This document shows, piece by piece, positions 1 to 6,848 of a stretch of 27,173 nucleotides of DNA. The notes under the pieces were generated by a model that saw only the letters and a list, made by a program, of their open reading frames with translations, searched no databases and had not been told where the DNA came from. Origin of the DNA: Bacillota bacterium (GTDB lineage Bacteria; Bacillota; Clostridia; Christensenellales; Aristaeellaceae); assembly GCA_023416655.1 (NCBI GenBank), contig JAEZHK010000099.1, forward strand, positions 1 to 27,173, read 5' to 3'. How positions within the stretch are numbered: the first letter of the stretch is position 1; every line of letters starts with the position of its first letter. The position numbers and the translations under genes are program-made.

Positions 1-706
1 GGATCGGCTCGGGCGTCATTTCCGGCGTAGGCGCAGGTGTGGGCAGCTTGGGCGGGCCCGGCTGGATGACTTCCGGCGTAACCTCGGGTTCCGGCGTCGG
101 CTCCGGCGTGGGTTCAAGCGTTGGTTCAGGGGTAAGCTCCGGTGTTGGTTCCGGCGTTGGCTCCGGTGTGGGTTCGGGCGTAGGTTCCGGCGTCGGTTCG
201 GGCGTAGGTTCCGGGGTCGGCTCCGGCGTGGGTTCCGGGGGCATCTCGGCTCCGGAAATCGGCAGAAGCCAAATGTCCTCACCGTCGCCTGTCCGGATGG
301 CCGCTTCGTTCTCCTTCGCGCCGGACAGGTATTGCGCCGCCTGATCGCCGTCCAGCGTCAAAAGCGCCTCGGGGGGCACATAGCCTCTGAACGGCTGTCC
401 ATTCAAATTGAAGAGCACCGCCGCCATGCCGGTCGATGCATCGATTTCGATCAGGTAGACGAAGTCTCCCTTCAAGAGAACCGAGGAGGGCTGGGTGAGC
501 TCAGCGTCCGCGTAGATGCCCGCATCCAGCGTCGCCTGCGCATAGCCTCCGGCATTCTGCTGGGGCTGTTCCTCCTGGGAAATCTCCTGGCTTGCGTCCG
601 CCTCCTGCCCGGATTCGGCAAAGACCGGCGCAACCGGCACGCCCACCGCGAGCAGCGCCGCGAGCCAGACGGCCGCGATTCTCAGGATAATCCGCTTGGC
701 CTCCAT
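1..706 (-). CDS. Secreted SH3-like protein with PEPT-repeat linker (partial, 3' end off the window)
   Basis: An open frame of 235 codons runs from an ATG at 706 off the left edge. The start follows GGAGGTG with a spacing of about 6 nt. The first ~30 residues form a signal peptide: a basic start (MEAKR), a hydrophobic core, then a VFA-ES type cleavage site with no lipobox Cys. A Glu/Gln-rich stretch follows. Residues ~58-120 (AGIYADAEL... through FRGYVPPEALL) look like a bacterial SH3-type domain, as found in cell-wall-associated proteins. From about residue 157 there are about 12 Pro-Glu-Pro-Thr tetrads (95-238), then a Pro-rich tail. Such linkers usually separate an exported domain from further wall-binding or catalytic modules, which here would lie outside the window. 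Function is unknown; export and SH3 fold are inferred from composition and pattern. Confidence 0.75.
   Translation of the reverse strand, partial: MEAKRIILRIAAVWLAALLAVGVPVAPVFAESGQEADASQEISQEEQPQQNAGGYAQATLDAGIYADAELTQPSSVLLKGDFVYLIEIDASTGMAAVLFNLNGQPFRGYVPPEALLTLDGDQAAQYLSGAKENEAAIRTGDGEDIWLLPISGAEMPPEPTPEPTPEPTPEPTPEPTPEPTPEPTPEPTPELTPEPTLEPTPEPTPEPEVTPEVIQPGPPKLPTPAPTPEMTPEPI
95..238 (-). repeat. 12-bp tandem repeat encoding about 12 PEPT units
   Basis: Tandem degenerate 12-mers encode Pro-Glu-Pro-Thr on the minus strand. Variation falls mostly at third codon positions (CCG/CCC/CCT/CCA, GAA/GAG, ACG/ACC/ACA). Two units carry Leu substitutions (PELT, LEPT). This pattern indicates selection on the peptide, and it confirms that the minus-strand frame is the coding one. 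Confidence 0.85.
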
Positions 707-818
707 GGAAACACCTCCAGCAATTTGCGGTGCGCGGCCCGGGCCTTCCGGCGTTGGGGTCGGGACGGCTTTTTGCCTGCGCTTTCCTTTTGACGCACGT
801 TCCCGGGATTTGGTTTCT

Positions 819-1832
819 TTACTTGAACCGCGGCAGAGAACTGCCCGCGCGCTCCCACGCTTCGATCATCCGGTCGCACCACTCGTCAAACTCCGGGTCC
901 AATGTCTGGCACTCCGGGTGGCTTTCGACAAAGCGGACGGTCTCCCGCACGCCCTGGTCAAAGCGTGTGGTCGCGGCGAAGCCGGGCACGGCGCGCTTGA
1001 TCTTCGCGTTGTCGAAAACCACGCTGTTTGCCTTGTCGCCGGTCAGCCCGCCCACCCAGTCCGGGTTCATGGAACCCAGCACGTCCGACGGGATGTGCAC
1101 GAGCTTCGCCTCCACGCCCAGCGCGGACGCGATGATCTCATGCGCCTGGTTCCAGGAAAGCGACTCGTCGGAGGTGATGTGGTAGGTCTCGCCGATGGCG
1201 TGGATGTTGCCCATGAGGCCCAGGAACGCCCTGGCAAAATCGGCGCTCGACGTAAGCGTCCAAAGCGACGTGCCGTCGCCGGGCACGATGACCTTCTTGC
1301 CTTTCTTCATGCGGTCCAGCACCTGATAGGAGCCTTTCCCGCCGTGCAGCGCCACCGGCACCGAGCGCTCGCCGTAGGTATGGCTGGGGCGCACGATGGT
1401 GACCGGGAAGCCCTCCCGCCGGTAGAGGCCCGTCAGAAGGTCCTCGCAGGCGATCTTATCGCGGGAATACTGCCAGAAGGGGTTGTGGACGGGGGTGCTC
1501 TCTGTGATGAAGGGGCTGGCGAGCGGCTTCTGGTAGGCCGAAGCAGAGCTGATGAAGATGTATTGCTTGGTGAGGCCGGAGAAGAGCCGGAAATCCCGCT
1601 CCACCTGATCGGGCGTGAAGGCGATGAAGTCGGCCACAACGTCAAAGCGCATGCCGCCAACCTTGTCCTTGACATCCGCTTCGTCCCGGACATCGGCCTG
1701 GATCTGTCGCGCGCCTTCGGGCAGCTGGCGATTTCCGCGGTTGAGCAGGTACAGTTCCCAGCCGCGCTCAAGCGCGAGGGACGAGATTGCGCTGCTGATG
1801 GTGCCGGTTCCGCCGATAAACAGGGCCTTCAT
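819..1832 (-). CDS. NAD-dependent epimerase/dehydratase (extended SDR family)
   Basis: A 337-residue protein. It opens with a Rossmann nucleotide-binding segment: MKALFIGGTGTI, with the glycine motif at residues 7-12. The catalytic pair Tyr122-x3-Lys126 (YSRDK) has the SDR spacing, and Ser95/Ser96 lie upstream as expected for the third catalytic residue. A later region (RPSHTYGE...) resembles nucleotide-sugar epimerases. The ATG at 1832 is preferred over a GTG at 1862 because GGGAGG sits 7 nt before it, and because the promoter -10 box at 1863-1868 overlaps or abuts the longer start. It is transcribed alone. The substrate cannot be told; a sugar nucleotide is likely by family. Family is sure, function is not. 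Confidence 0.88.
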   Translation of the reverse strand: MKALFIGGTGTISSAISSLALERGWELYLLNRGNRQLPEGARQIQADVRDEADVKDKVGGMRFDVVADFIAFTPDQVERDFRLFSGLTKQYIFISSASAYQKPLASPFITESTPVHNPFWQYSRDKIACEDLLTGLYRREGFPVTIVRPSHTYGERSVPVALHGGKGSYQVLDRMKKGKKVIVPGDGTSLWTLTSSADFARAFLGLMGNIHAIGETYHITSDESLSWNQAHEIIASALGVEAKLVHIPSDVLGSMNPDWVGGLTGDKANSVVFDNAKIKRAVPGFAATTRFDQGVRETVRFVESHPECQTLDPEFDEWCDRMIEAWERAGSSLPRFK

Positions 1833-1862
1833 GATGGTTTCCTCCCGGTGTCTGTTTTTCAC

Positions 1863-1891
1863 AATATATCACCGGCCCGGACGCGTGTCAA
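1863..1891 (-). promoter_or_regulatory. Sigma-A type promoter of the SDR gene
   Basis: On the minus strand TTGACA (1891-1886) is followed after exactly 17 nt by TATATT (1868-1863). The -35 is a perfect match and the -10 matches at five of six positions. The predicted start near 1856 gives a leader of about 24 nt containing the ribosome-binding site. Confidence 0.85.
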
Positions 1892-1898
1892 CCGCCAG

Positions 1899-1940
1899 TA
1901 AAAACGTGCGCGGCGCCCGCATGATACGGACGCCGCGCAC
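1899..1940 (-). terminator. Intrinsic terminator downstream of the thioesterase gene and repeat copy A
   Basis: A perfect 10-bp GC-rich stem (1940-1931 with 1915-1906, minus strand GTGCGCGGCG / CGCCGCGCAC) is followed by GTTTTTA. It would stop minus-strand transcripts that come through the thioesterase gene and the repeat element, isolating the SDR promoter just downstream. Confidence 0.75.
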
Positions 1941-1978
1941 TCAGACTGCTGACAAACCTCGTCGTACCTTCTTCTAAT

Positions 1979-2114
1979 CGTTCCCGGCGACACTGCGCCG
2001 GGAATCGGTTTCCGTAACCAGTGCGCACACTGGTGCAGGATACAATTCACAAGTCAGTGAGCGGGGCCGGAAATCCGCAGGTATTTGGCTCACGCAGGCT
2101 TCTTCCTTTGCCCC
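1979..2114. repeat. Interspersed structured element, copy A (diverged)
   Basis: This is the first of three copies of an intergenic element (others at 15354 and 23347). Written on the plus strand it has three hairpins. Stem I is TTCCCGGCG (1981-1989) with CGCCGGGAA (1996-2004). Stem II is GTTTCC plus ACCAGTG (2008-2023) with CACTGGT (2028-2034) plus GGATAC, with one mismatch in the outer part. Stem III is GTGAGC ... GCTCAC around an imperfect inner AAATCC / GGTATTT. The fourth hairpin seen in copies B and C is not conserved in sequence here. A different inverted repeat (AGCGCCC ... GGGCGCT, about 2126-2157) occupies its place before the thioesterase stop codon. Confidence 0.85.
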
Positions 2115-2170
2115 TCGGGGTTTTTTAGCGCCCTGAGCCCCCGCCGTAGCGGGCGCTTCGTTTGGGGGCC

Positions 2171-2554
2171 TTACCCGCGCTGCGCGGTCCGGGCCAGGAA
2201 TTTTTCGCGGTTTACGATTGCGCGGGCGTGCTCGCCCTCCCCGATCTCTCCGGCTTCGTCATACGCCGCGACTTTGAAGACCAGCTTCCTTCCGTCGACC
2301 AGGGTCAGTTCGCTCTCCGCGCGCACGGCTCGCCCCAGGGCGGTGGCGGCGCTGTGGCGGATATTGAGCGAGATGCCCACGGTGGTCTCCCCCTCGTTCA
2401 GGTAAGACGAGACCGAGCGGCTGGCGGCCGCCTCCATCAGCGCCACCATGGCGGGCGTGGCGAACACGGGGCAATCTCCGCTGCCAAGTTTTTCCGCGGT
2501 GTTTTCGTTCGTTACCAGCGCCTCCGCGCTGCCTTTGATGCCTGGAACGAGCAT
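2171..2554 (-). CDS. Hot-dog fold thioesterase of the fluoroacetyl-CoA thioesterase (FlK)-like family
   Basis: A 127-residue protein starting MLVPGIKGSAEALV, a typical opening of this family. A Thr33 / Glu41 / His67 set lies in the contexts FATPAMVALME and IRHSAAT. The spacings (8 and 34 residues) equal those of the FlK catalytic triad Thr42 / Glu50 / His76. FlK itself hydrolyses fluoroacetyl-CoA, but most relatives are general small acyl-CoA thioesterases of unknown substrate, so fluoroacetate resistance should not be inferred. The ATG at 2554 follows a G/A-rich stretch (GGGGGAAGG). Downstream are element copy A and a strong terminator, so it is probably monocistronic. Confidence 0.88.
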   Translation of the reverse strand: MLVPGIKGSAEALVTNENTAEKLGSGDCPVFATPAMVALMEAAASRSVSSYLNEGETTVGISLNIRHSAATALGRAVRAESELTLVDGRKLVFKVAAYDEAGEIGEGEHARAIVNREKFLARTAQRG

Positions 2555-2584
2555 GGAATCCTTCCCCCTTTTTTAACGAGCGTC

Positions 2585-2613
2585 TTGACGCGCGCCCGTC
2601 CATATGATACACT
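2585..2613 (+). promoter_or_regulatory. Probable promoter of the cobalamin transport operon
   Basis: TTGACG (2585-2590) is separated by 17 nt from TACACT (2608-2613), a five-of-six -35 and a four-of-six -10. It sits just before the riboswitch and diverges from the thioesterase gene. The weak -10 makes this a moderate call. Confidence 0.5.
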
Positions 2614-2621
2614 TTTTACAA

Positions 2622-2796
2622 GTGAATAGCCAGCGCAAACGCACGAAAGTGCCGGCGGGAGACCGCCGAGGGAACACGGATGAAAATTCCGGGCTATCCC
2701 AGTAACCGTGAAGCGGACGAACGGACAAAAAGTCACTGCCCAGAGGGCGGGAAGACGTCCAAGTAGGATGATGCCAAGCCGGGAGACCTGATGCGC
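2622..2796 (+). promoter_or_regulatory. Cobalamin (B12) riboswitch
   Basis: The leader carries the conserved core of the cobalamin aptamer. It has a GAGGGAAcacGGaTGAAAa-TCC segment (2668-2690), then a CCCAGTAACCGTGA stretch (2698-2711). Then come AGTCACTGCCC (2731-2741) and the B12 box, AGCCGGGAGACCTG (about 2777-2790). Family consensus elements appear in the right order and at usual distances. The aptamer is followed by an intrinsic terminator and then the btuFCD-like genes, so cobalamin binding probably lowers expression of the importer. It also supports a corrinoid rather than ferric-siderophore substrate for the transporter. Confidence 0.9.
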
Positions 2797-2827
2797 CTCG
2801 TATGCTCCTGGGGTTGGGTTGTTTTGC

Positions 2828-2856
2828 ATCCCTCCGGCGCATGGAGGGATTTTTTG
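2828..2856 (+). terminator. Attenuator terminator of the cobalamin riboswitch
   Basis: An 8-bp stem, ATCCCTCC (2828-2835) with GGAGGGAT (2843-2850), runs into six T residues. It lies between the aptamer and the first gene, the normal place for the expression platform of a transcription-terminating riboswitch. A competing antiterminator was not worked out. Confidence 0.8.
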
Positions 2857-2895
2857 ATCCCCCCGTTGTTCACATTCGATTTGGGAGGGATCCTC

Positions 2896-3786
2896 ATGCT
2901 CAGAAGAACGCTGTCCCTGATGGTCGTCCTGTGCCTTGTCCTGTCGCTCGCCGCCTCCGCCGAAATTCAGTCCACCGACATGTTGGGCCGCGCCTACAGC
3001 CTTGCCGCGCCCGCTTCCCGCGTGGTGGCGCTCTCCGCCGCCGAATGCGAGATCCTGTACGCGCTCGGCGCGGGAGAAACGCTGGTCGGCCGCGGCGAAT
3101 ACTGCGACTACCCGGCGGAAGCGCTGTCCCTTCCGATCCTGGGCTCCGGCGGCAACACCAACATCGAGGAAATCCTGGCGCTGCAGCCCGATCTGGTGCT
3201 GATGAACACCATGGCGCAGCCGATTGAACAGGTGGAGGCCATCGAGAAGGCGGGCGCGCCGGTGTTCGTCACCCAGGCCACCGACATTGAAGGCGTGTAT
3301 AGTGCCATCGCGGGCATCGGTCAGACGGTCGGCAAGGACCCGGAGGCGCAAGCGCTGGTCGATTCCATGAAGGCCACCTTCGACGCGCTCAAGGCCAAGG
3401 TTCCTTCAGGCGACGCGCCCAAGACGGTCTACTTTGAGGTCTCCCCGCTGCAGTACGGGCTGTGGACCGGCGGCAAAAACACCTTCATGAACGAGCTGGC
3501 CGAGTTGCTGGGCCTCAAGAACATCTTTGACGACGTGGACGGTTGGGCGGAGGTCTCGCAGGAGCAGGTCATCGCGCGCAATCCCGACCTCATCGTCACC
3601 GTCACCATGTACTTCGGCGAAGGCCCGAAGCCCGAAGAGGAGATCGCCGCCCGCGCCGGCTGGGCGGACATCGCCGCCGTGAAAAACGGCAAGATTCTCG
3701 TCGCCGACAACAACGCCATCACCCGTCCCGGCCCAAGGCTCGCCGAGGCGGCCCAATCCCTCTACGACTTCGCGTATGGCGGTTAA
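2896..3786 (+). CDS. btuF: Cobalamin ABC transporter substrate-binding protein (BtuF-like)
   Basis: A 296-residue periplasmic-binding-protein-fold (helical backbone) family member. It starts at the ATG at 2896, 6 nt after GGGAGG. An upstream in-frame ATG at 2791 is rejected because it lies inside the riboswitch. The first 22 residues (MLRRTLSLMVVLC...AASA) are a signal peptide. The mature part holds the typical RVVALSAAECEILYALGAGETLVG opening of the family in two lobes, and NIEEILALQPDLVL. It should capture corrinoid outside the membrane and pass it to the permease. Oddly for a Gram-positive-type genome, no lipobox is visible: the only early Cys follows VVL rather than a small residue. So the protein may be released or held another way. 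Ferric-siderophore binding is the alternative, disfavoured by the B12 riboswitch. Confidence 0.88.
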   Translation: MLRRTLSLMVVLCLVLSLAASAEIQSTDMLGRAYSLAAPASRVVALSAAECEILYALGAGETLVGRGEYCDYPAEALSLPILGSGGNTNIEEILALQPDLVLMNTMAQPIEQVEAIEKAGAPVFVTQATDIEGVYSAIAGIGQTVGKDPEAQALVDSMKATFDALKAKVPSGDAPKTVYFEVSPLQYGLWTGGKNTFMNELAELLGLKNIFDDVDGWAEVSQEQVIARNPDLIVTVTMYFGEGPKPEEEIAARAGWADIAAVKNGKILVADNNAITRPGPRLAEAAQSLYDFAYGG

Positions 3787-4798
3787 GAAGCCCCGGACGG
3801 GGTTCTCCCCGCTCCAGTACGCCCTGATGACGGCGGCGGCGCTCGTGACGCTTTTGACCTGCATATGCGCGGGCAGCGTCCGCGTGCCGCCGCTCGAGGC
3901 GCTCGCCGCGATCTTTGGACGCTTGGAAGGCGGCATGAACGCCTCGATCATTTTGAACGTCCGGGTCCCCCGGGTGCTTGCGGTGATGCTCTCGGGCGCG
4001 ATGCTCTCGCTGTCCGGCGGCGCGATGCAGGGGCTTCTCAGAAACCCGCTGGCGGACGGCTCTACCTTCGGCGTGTCCGGCGGCGCTTCGCTGGGCGCGA
4101 CGCTCGCCATCGCGCTGGGGCTGACGATCCCCGGCGTCACCGGCGGCGCCACCTCCATCATGGCGGTGGTGTTCGCGTTCCTTTCGCTGGCCCTGATCAT
4201 GGGCCTCGCGGGGCGGCTGGACGGTACGCTGTCCACCAACACGATCATCCTGGTGGGCGTGATCTTCACCATGTTCGCAAACGCCATCACCAGCCTCATC
4301 ATCACCTTCGCGGGCGAGAAGGTGCGCACCATCATGTTCTGGACGATGGGTTCCCTCTCCGGCAGCTCCTACCGGGACGTGCTCTGGCTGGGCGTTTCCC
4401 TGATCCTCTTCGGCGCGGCGATCCTGCGCTTTTCCAGTGAACTCAACGCCTTCGCGCTGGGCGAGGAAAACGCCCGAAGCGTGGGCGTGGACGTGCGGCG
4501 CGTCAAGCGCTGGGTGCTGATCGCGGTATCCGCGCTGATCGGCGTCAGTGTCTCGGTTGGCGGCACGATCGGCTTCGTGGGCCTGGTGGTGCCCCACATG
4601 ACCCGGATGGTGGTCGGGCCGGACCACCGAAAACTCCTGCCCGCTTCGACGTTCGCGGGCGGCATCTTTCTGATGCTGGCGGACCTAATGAGCCGCGTCG
4701 TACTCAAGCCGCTGGAACTGCCCATCGGCGTGATCACGTCGTTCATAGGTTCCATCGTGTTCGTCTACATTTTCTTCAAGACCGGAAGGGTACGATAA
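3776..4798 (+). CDS. btuC: Cobalamin ABC transporter permease (FecCD/BtuC family)
   Basis: A 340-residue, largely hydrophobic protein with the usual length and about ten membrane segments of the FecCD family. The NPLADGSTFGVSGGASLGA segment (about residues 89-107) is the family hallmark. GTIGFVGLVVPHMTRM near residue 265 matches the conserved loop that contacts the ATPase. The ATG at 3776 lies inside the end of the binding-protein gene (11-nt overlap), which implies translational coupling. It forms the transmembrane channel, probably as a homodimer, with the flanking genes as partners. Confidence 0.92.
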   Translation: MAVKKPRTGFSPLQYALMTAAALVTLLTCICAGSVRVPPLEALAAIFGRLEGGMNASIILNVRVPRVLAVMLSGAMLSLSGGAMQGLLRNPLADGSTFGVSGGASLGATLAIALGLTIPGVTGGATSIMAVVFAFLSLALIMGLAGRLDGTLSTNTIILVGVIFTMFANAITSLIITFAGEKVRTIMFWTMGSLSGSSYRDVLWLGVSLILFGAAILRFSSELNAFALGEENARSVGVDVRRVKRWVLIAVSALIGVSVSVGGTIGFVGLVVPHMTRMVVGPDHRKLLPASTFAGGIFLMLADLMSRVVLKPLELPIGVITSFIGSIVFVYIFFKTGRVR

Positions 4799-5557
4799 AT
4801 GCTGCTGGATGTAAAGGACCTCTCGGTCCGGTACGGCAAGCTGACGGTGGTGGAAAGTGCGTCCTTCTCGCTTCAGGAAGGGCGCTGGCTGATGATCGTC
4901 GGGCCCAACGGCGCGGGCAAGTCGACGCTCCTCGGCGCCGTCGCGCAGATCATCCCCCACGAAGGCCATGTCCTGATGGACGGCGCGGAGCTTGGAAAAG
5001 TCAAACCCGCTCTTCTGGCCCGGAAGCTGGGGCTTCTGTCGCAGTCTCATTCGGTGGGCTACGCGTTCACCGTGGATCAGATCGTCCGGCTGGGCCGCTA
5101 CGCCTACCGCGGCGGGATGTTCAAGGAGCCCGGCGCGGACAACGAGGCGCAGGTGGAAAGAGCACTGGAGGCGACCGGCATGACGGCCTTCCGGGACCAT
5201 TCTGTCTTGACGCTGTCGGGCGGTGAGCTGCAGCGGGCGTTTCTGGCGCAACTCTTGGCGCAGGACCCGCAGGTGCTCCTCTTGGACGAGCCGACCAACC
5301 ACCTGGACCTGAGCTTCCAGAAGGAAGTCTTTCACCTGATCGGCGGTTGGATTCGCGATACCGGCCGTTCGGTGGTCTCGGTGGTGCACGATCTGAGCCT
5401 CGCCCGCGCCTACGGCGACGAGGCGCTGCTCATGCGGGAAGGCGGGATCATCGCCCGGGGCGACGTGCAAACCGCGCTCTCCGACGAAAACCTTTCGAGC
5501 GCCTACGGCATGGACGTGCGCGGCTGGATGCGCGGACTGTACGAGCAATGGGCCTGA
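4799..5557 (+). CDS. btuD: Cobalamin ABC transporter ATP-binding protein (BtuD-like)
   Basis: A 252-residue ABC ATPase. Walker A GPNGAGKST is at residues 35-43, the Q-loop is around LLSQS, the signature LSGGELQR at 139-146, and Walker B VLLLDEPTNHLD at about 159-170. A switch His (VVHDLS) follows. Its start codon directly abuts the permease stop (TAA ATG), so the two are translationally coupled. It powers import through the permease. Subfamily features match the Fe3+-siderophore/B12 group; the riboswitch upstream points to B12. Confidence 0.92.
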   Translation: MLLDVKDLSVRYGKLTVVESASFSLQEGRWLMIVGPNGAGKSTLLGAVAQIIPHEGHVLMDGAELGKVKPALLARKLGLLSQSHSVGYAFTVDQIVRLGRYAYRGGMFKEPGADNEAQVERALEATGMTAFRDHSVLTLSGGELQRAFLAQLLAQDPQVLLLDEPTNHLDLSFQKEVFHLIGGWIRDTGRSVVSVVHDLSLARAYGDEALLMREGGIIARGDVQTALSDENLSSAYGMDVRGWMRGLYEQWA

Positions 5558-5571
5558 CAATCCAACAAACG

Positions 5572-5605
5572 AAAGGCGGCTGCCCATCGGGCTGGCCGCC
5601 TTTTT
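5572..5605. terminator. Bidirectional terminator between btuD and dinB
   Basis: Stem AAAGGCGGC (5572-5580) pairs with GCCGCCTTT (5595-5603). It is followed by TTTTT on the plus strand, and its A-rich 5' side gives a T tract on the minus strand. The two genes converge here, so it can end both operons. Confidence 0.88.
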
Positions 5606-5614
5606 GTATCCTCG

Positions 5615-6847
5615 TCAATCCCCGTCCTCGGGCTGATCCCGTCGGGTGTGGCCGAGGATCGCGTCCGGCGCGCCCATCGAGATGCTGTCCGATCCGAAGC
5701 GGCTGCGGATTTTGTAGACCGCGTCCTCCAGCTTTTCCAGCTTCTCCCTTCGTTTCGCGCCCTCGTCCTCAAACAATGAAAGCTGCGAAGCGTCCTGTTC
5801 CTCCGGGATCAGGTGGCTCGCGGTCAGCGTCAGCGCGCGGACCGGCGCGCCCGCGCGCCAGTTGGCCCGGATCAGCTTCATCGCCTGCTCGATCAGCTCC
5901 GCCTGCAGCCGCGTGGGCGTCTTCAGCGACGTCTGCCGGGAGATGGTCTTCATGGCGGGATCCTTCATCTGCACCGCGAGCGTCTGGCACCTCACGCCGT
6001 GCTCGCGCATGCGGGTGGACACTTCGTCCGCCAGCATCGTGATGCCCGCACGCAGTTCCTCCATCGTCAAGAGGTCCCGCGGGAAGGTCATGCCGTTGCC
6101 GATGGACTTGACTTCCTCATAGTGTTCCGAAGACCGAACTGGGTCCTCATCGACGCCGTTGGCGTAGTTCCACAGAAGCTCGCCACCCTTGCCCAGCAGC
6201 TTCGCAAGGTCATCCCTCCGGGCGCGCGCCACGTCGCCGATGGTCTTCATGCCGTGCTTCTCGAGGATCTGCACCGTGCTCCGGCCCGCGAACATCAGGT
6301 CTCCCGCCGGAAGCGGCCAGATGCGGTCCCGGAAGTTCTCGCGGGTGAGCACGGTGGTCGCGTCCGGCTTTTTGAGGTCTGAGCCCATCTTGGCCAGGAT
6401 CTTGCAGAAGCTGACGCCCACCGAAATCGTGACGCCGATCTCCTCCCGCACCCGCGCGCGCAGCTCGTCCGCGAGGCGCGGGCCGGTGGTCCTGAGAAGA
6501 GAAAGAGAGCCGGTCACATCCAGCCAGCTCTCGTCGATGCCGAAGGGCTCCACCTGATCGGTGTACCTTAGGTACACCTGGTTTACGAGCCTTGAAACCT
6601 CCTGATACCTGCGGTGCCTCGGCGGCACCAGCACCAGCCCCGGGCATTTGCGCTTCGCGGCGTAGACCGTTTCGGCGGTCTTGATGCCGTAGCCCTTGGC
6701 CAGCTCGTTCTTGGCCAGAATGATGCCGGCGCGGTTTTTCGGGTCGCCCGCGACCGCCATGGGCACGTCTTTCAGCTCCGGCCGGTCGATGCACTCCACC
6801 GAAGCGAAGAACCCGTTGCAGTCGCAGTGCAGGATGACCCTGTCCAT
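5615..6847 (-). CDS. dinB: DNA polymerase IV (Y-family translesion polymerase)
   Basis: A 410-residue protein with the Y-family catalytic motifs. These are DCNGFFASVE (about residues 8-17), which gives the first metal-binding Asp and the steric-gate aromatic, and FGIDESWLDVTGS (about residues 102-114), which gives the other acidic residues. A helix-hairpin-helix-like region (TIGDVARA) and the little-finger region follow. Near the C-terminus QLSLF fits the beta-clamp binding motif, so the enzyme is probably recruited to the sliding clamp. It synthesises across lesions with low fidelity. It begins 1 nt after the upstream pyrimidine-nucleoside phosphorylase stop, so it is the last gene of that operon. 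No obvious LexA box was seen. Confidence 0.93.
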   Translation of the reverse strand: MDRVILHCDCNGFFASVECIDRPELKDVPMAVAGDPKNRAGIILAKNELAKGYGIKTAETVYAAKRKCPGLVLVPPRHRRYQEVSRLVNQVYLRYTDQVEPFGIDESWLDVTGSLSLLRTTGPRLADELRARVREEIGVTISVGVSFCKILAKMGSDLKKPDATTVLTRENFRDRIWPLPAGDLMFAGRSTVQILEKHGMKTIGDVARARRDDLAKLLGKGGELLWNYANGVDEDPVRSSEHYEEVKSIGNGMTFPRDLLTMEELRAGITMLADEVSTRMREHGVRCQTLAVQMKDPAMKTISRQTSLKTPTRLQAELIEQAMKLIRANWRAGAPVRALTLTASHLIPEEQDASQLSLFEDEGAKRREKLEKLEDAVYKIRSRFGSDSISMGAPDAILGHTRRDQPEDGD

Positions 6848-6848
6848 T

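Noticed and set aside
39..344. Plus-strand frame encoding a Gly/Ser/Val-rich repeat protein
   Set aside because: It is the antisense reading of the PEPT repeat. The minus-strand frame has a signal peptide, a strong ribosome-binding site and synonymous third-position variation.
696..1901. Long plus-strand frame opposite the SDR gene
   Set aside because: High G+C gives long antisense open frames. No recognisable domain; the minus strand has Rossmann and YxxxK motifs and a promoter.
1859..2050. Small minus-strand frame reading through repeat copy A into the SDR leader
   Set aside because: The frame is not kept in copies B and C (indels and stops differ), and it overlaps a terminator and a promoter. 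Conservation is of stems, not peptide.
2171..2554. Dedicated fluoroacetate-detoxification enzyme
   Set aside because: The triad spacing matches FlK, but the wider family is common and mostly of unknown acyl-CoA substrate; nothing nearby concerns organofluorine.
2791..2895. Upstream ATG extension of the cobalamin-binding protein
   Set aside because: It would place coding sequence inside the riboswitch B12 box and its terminator. The ATG at 2896 has the ribosome-binding site and begins a signal peptide.
2896..5557. Ferric-siderophore specificity for the ABC importer
   Set aside because: The protein families fit both iron and B12, but the upstream cobalamin riboswitch favours corrinoid.
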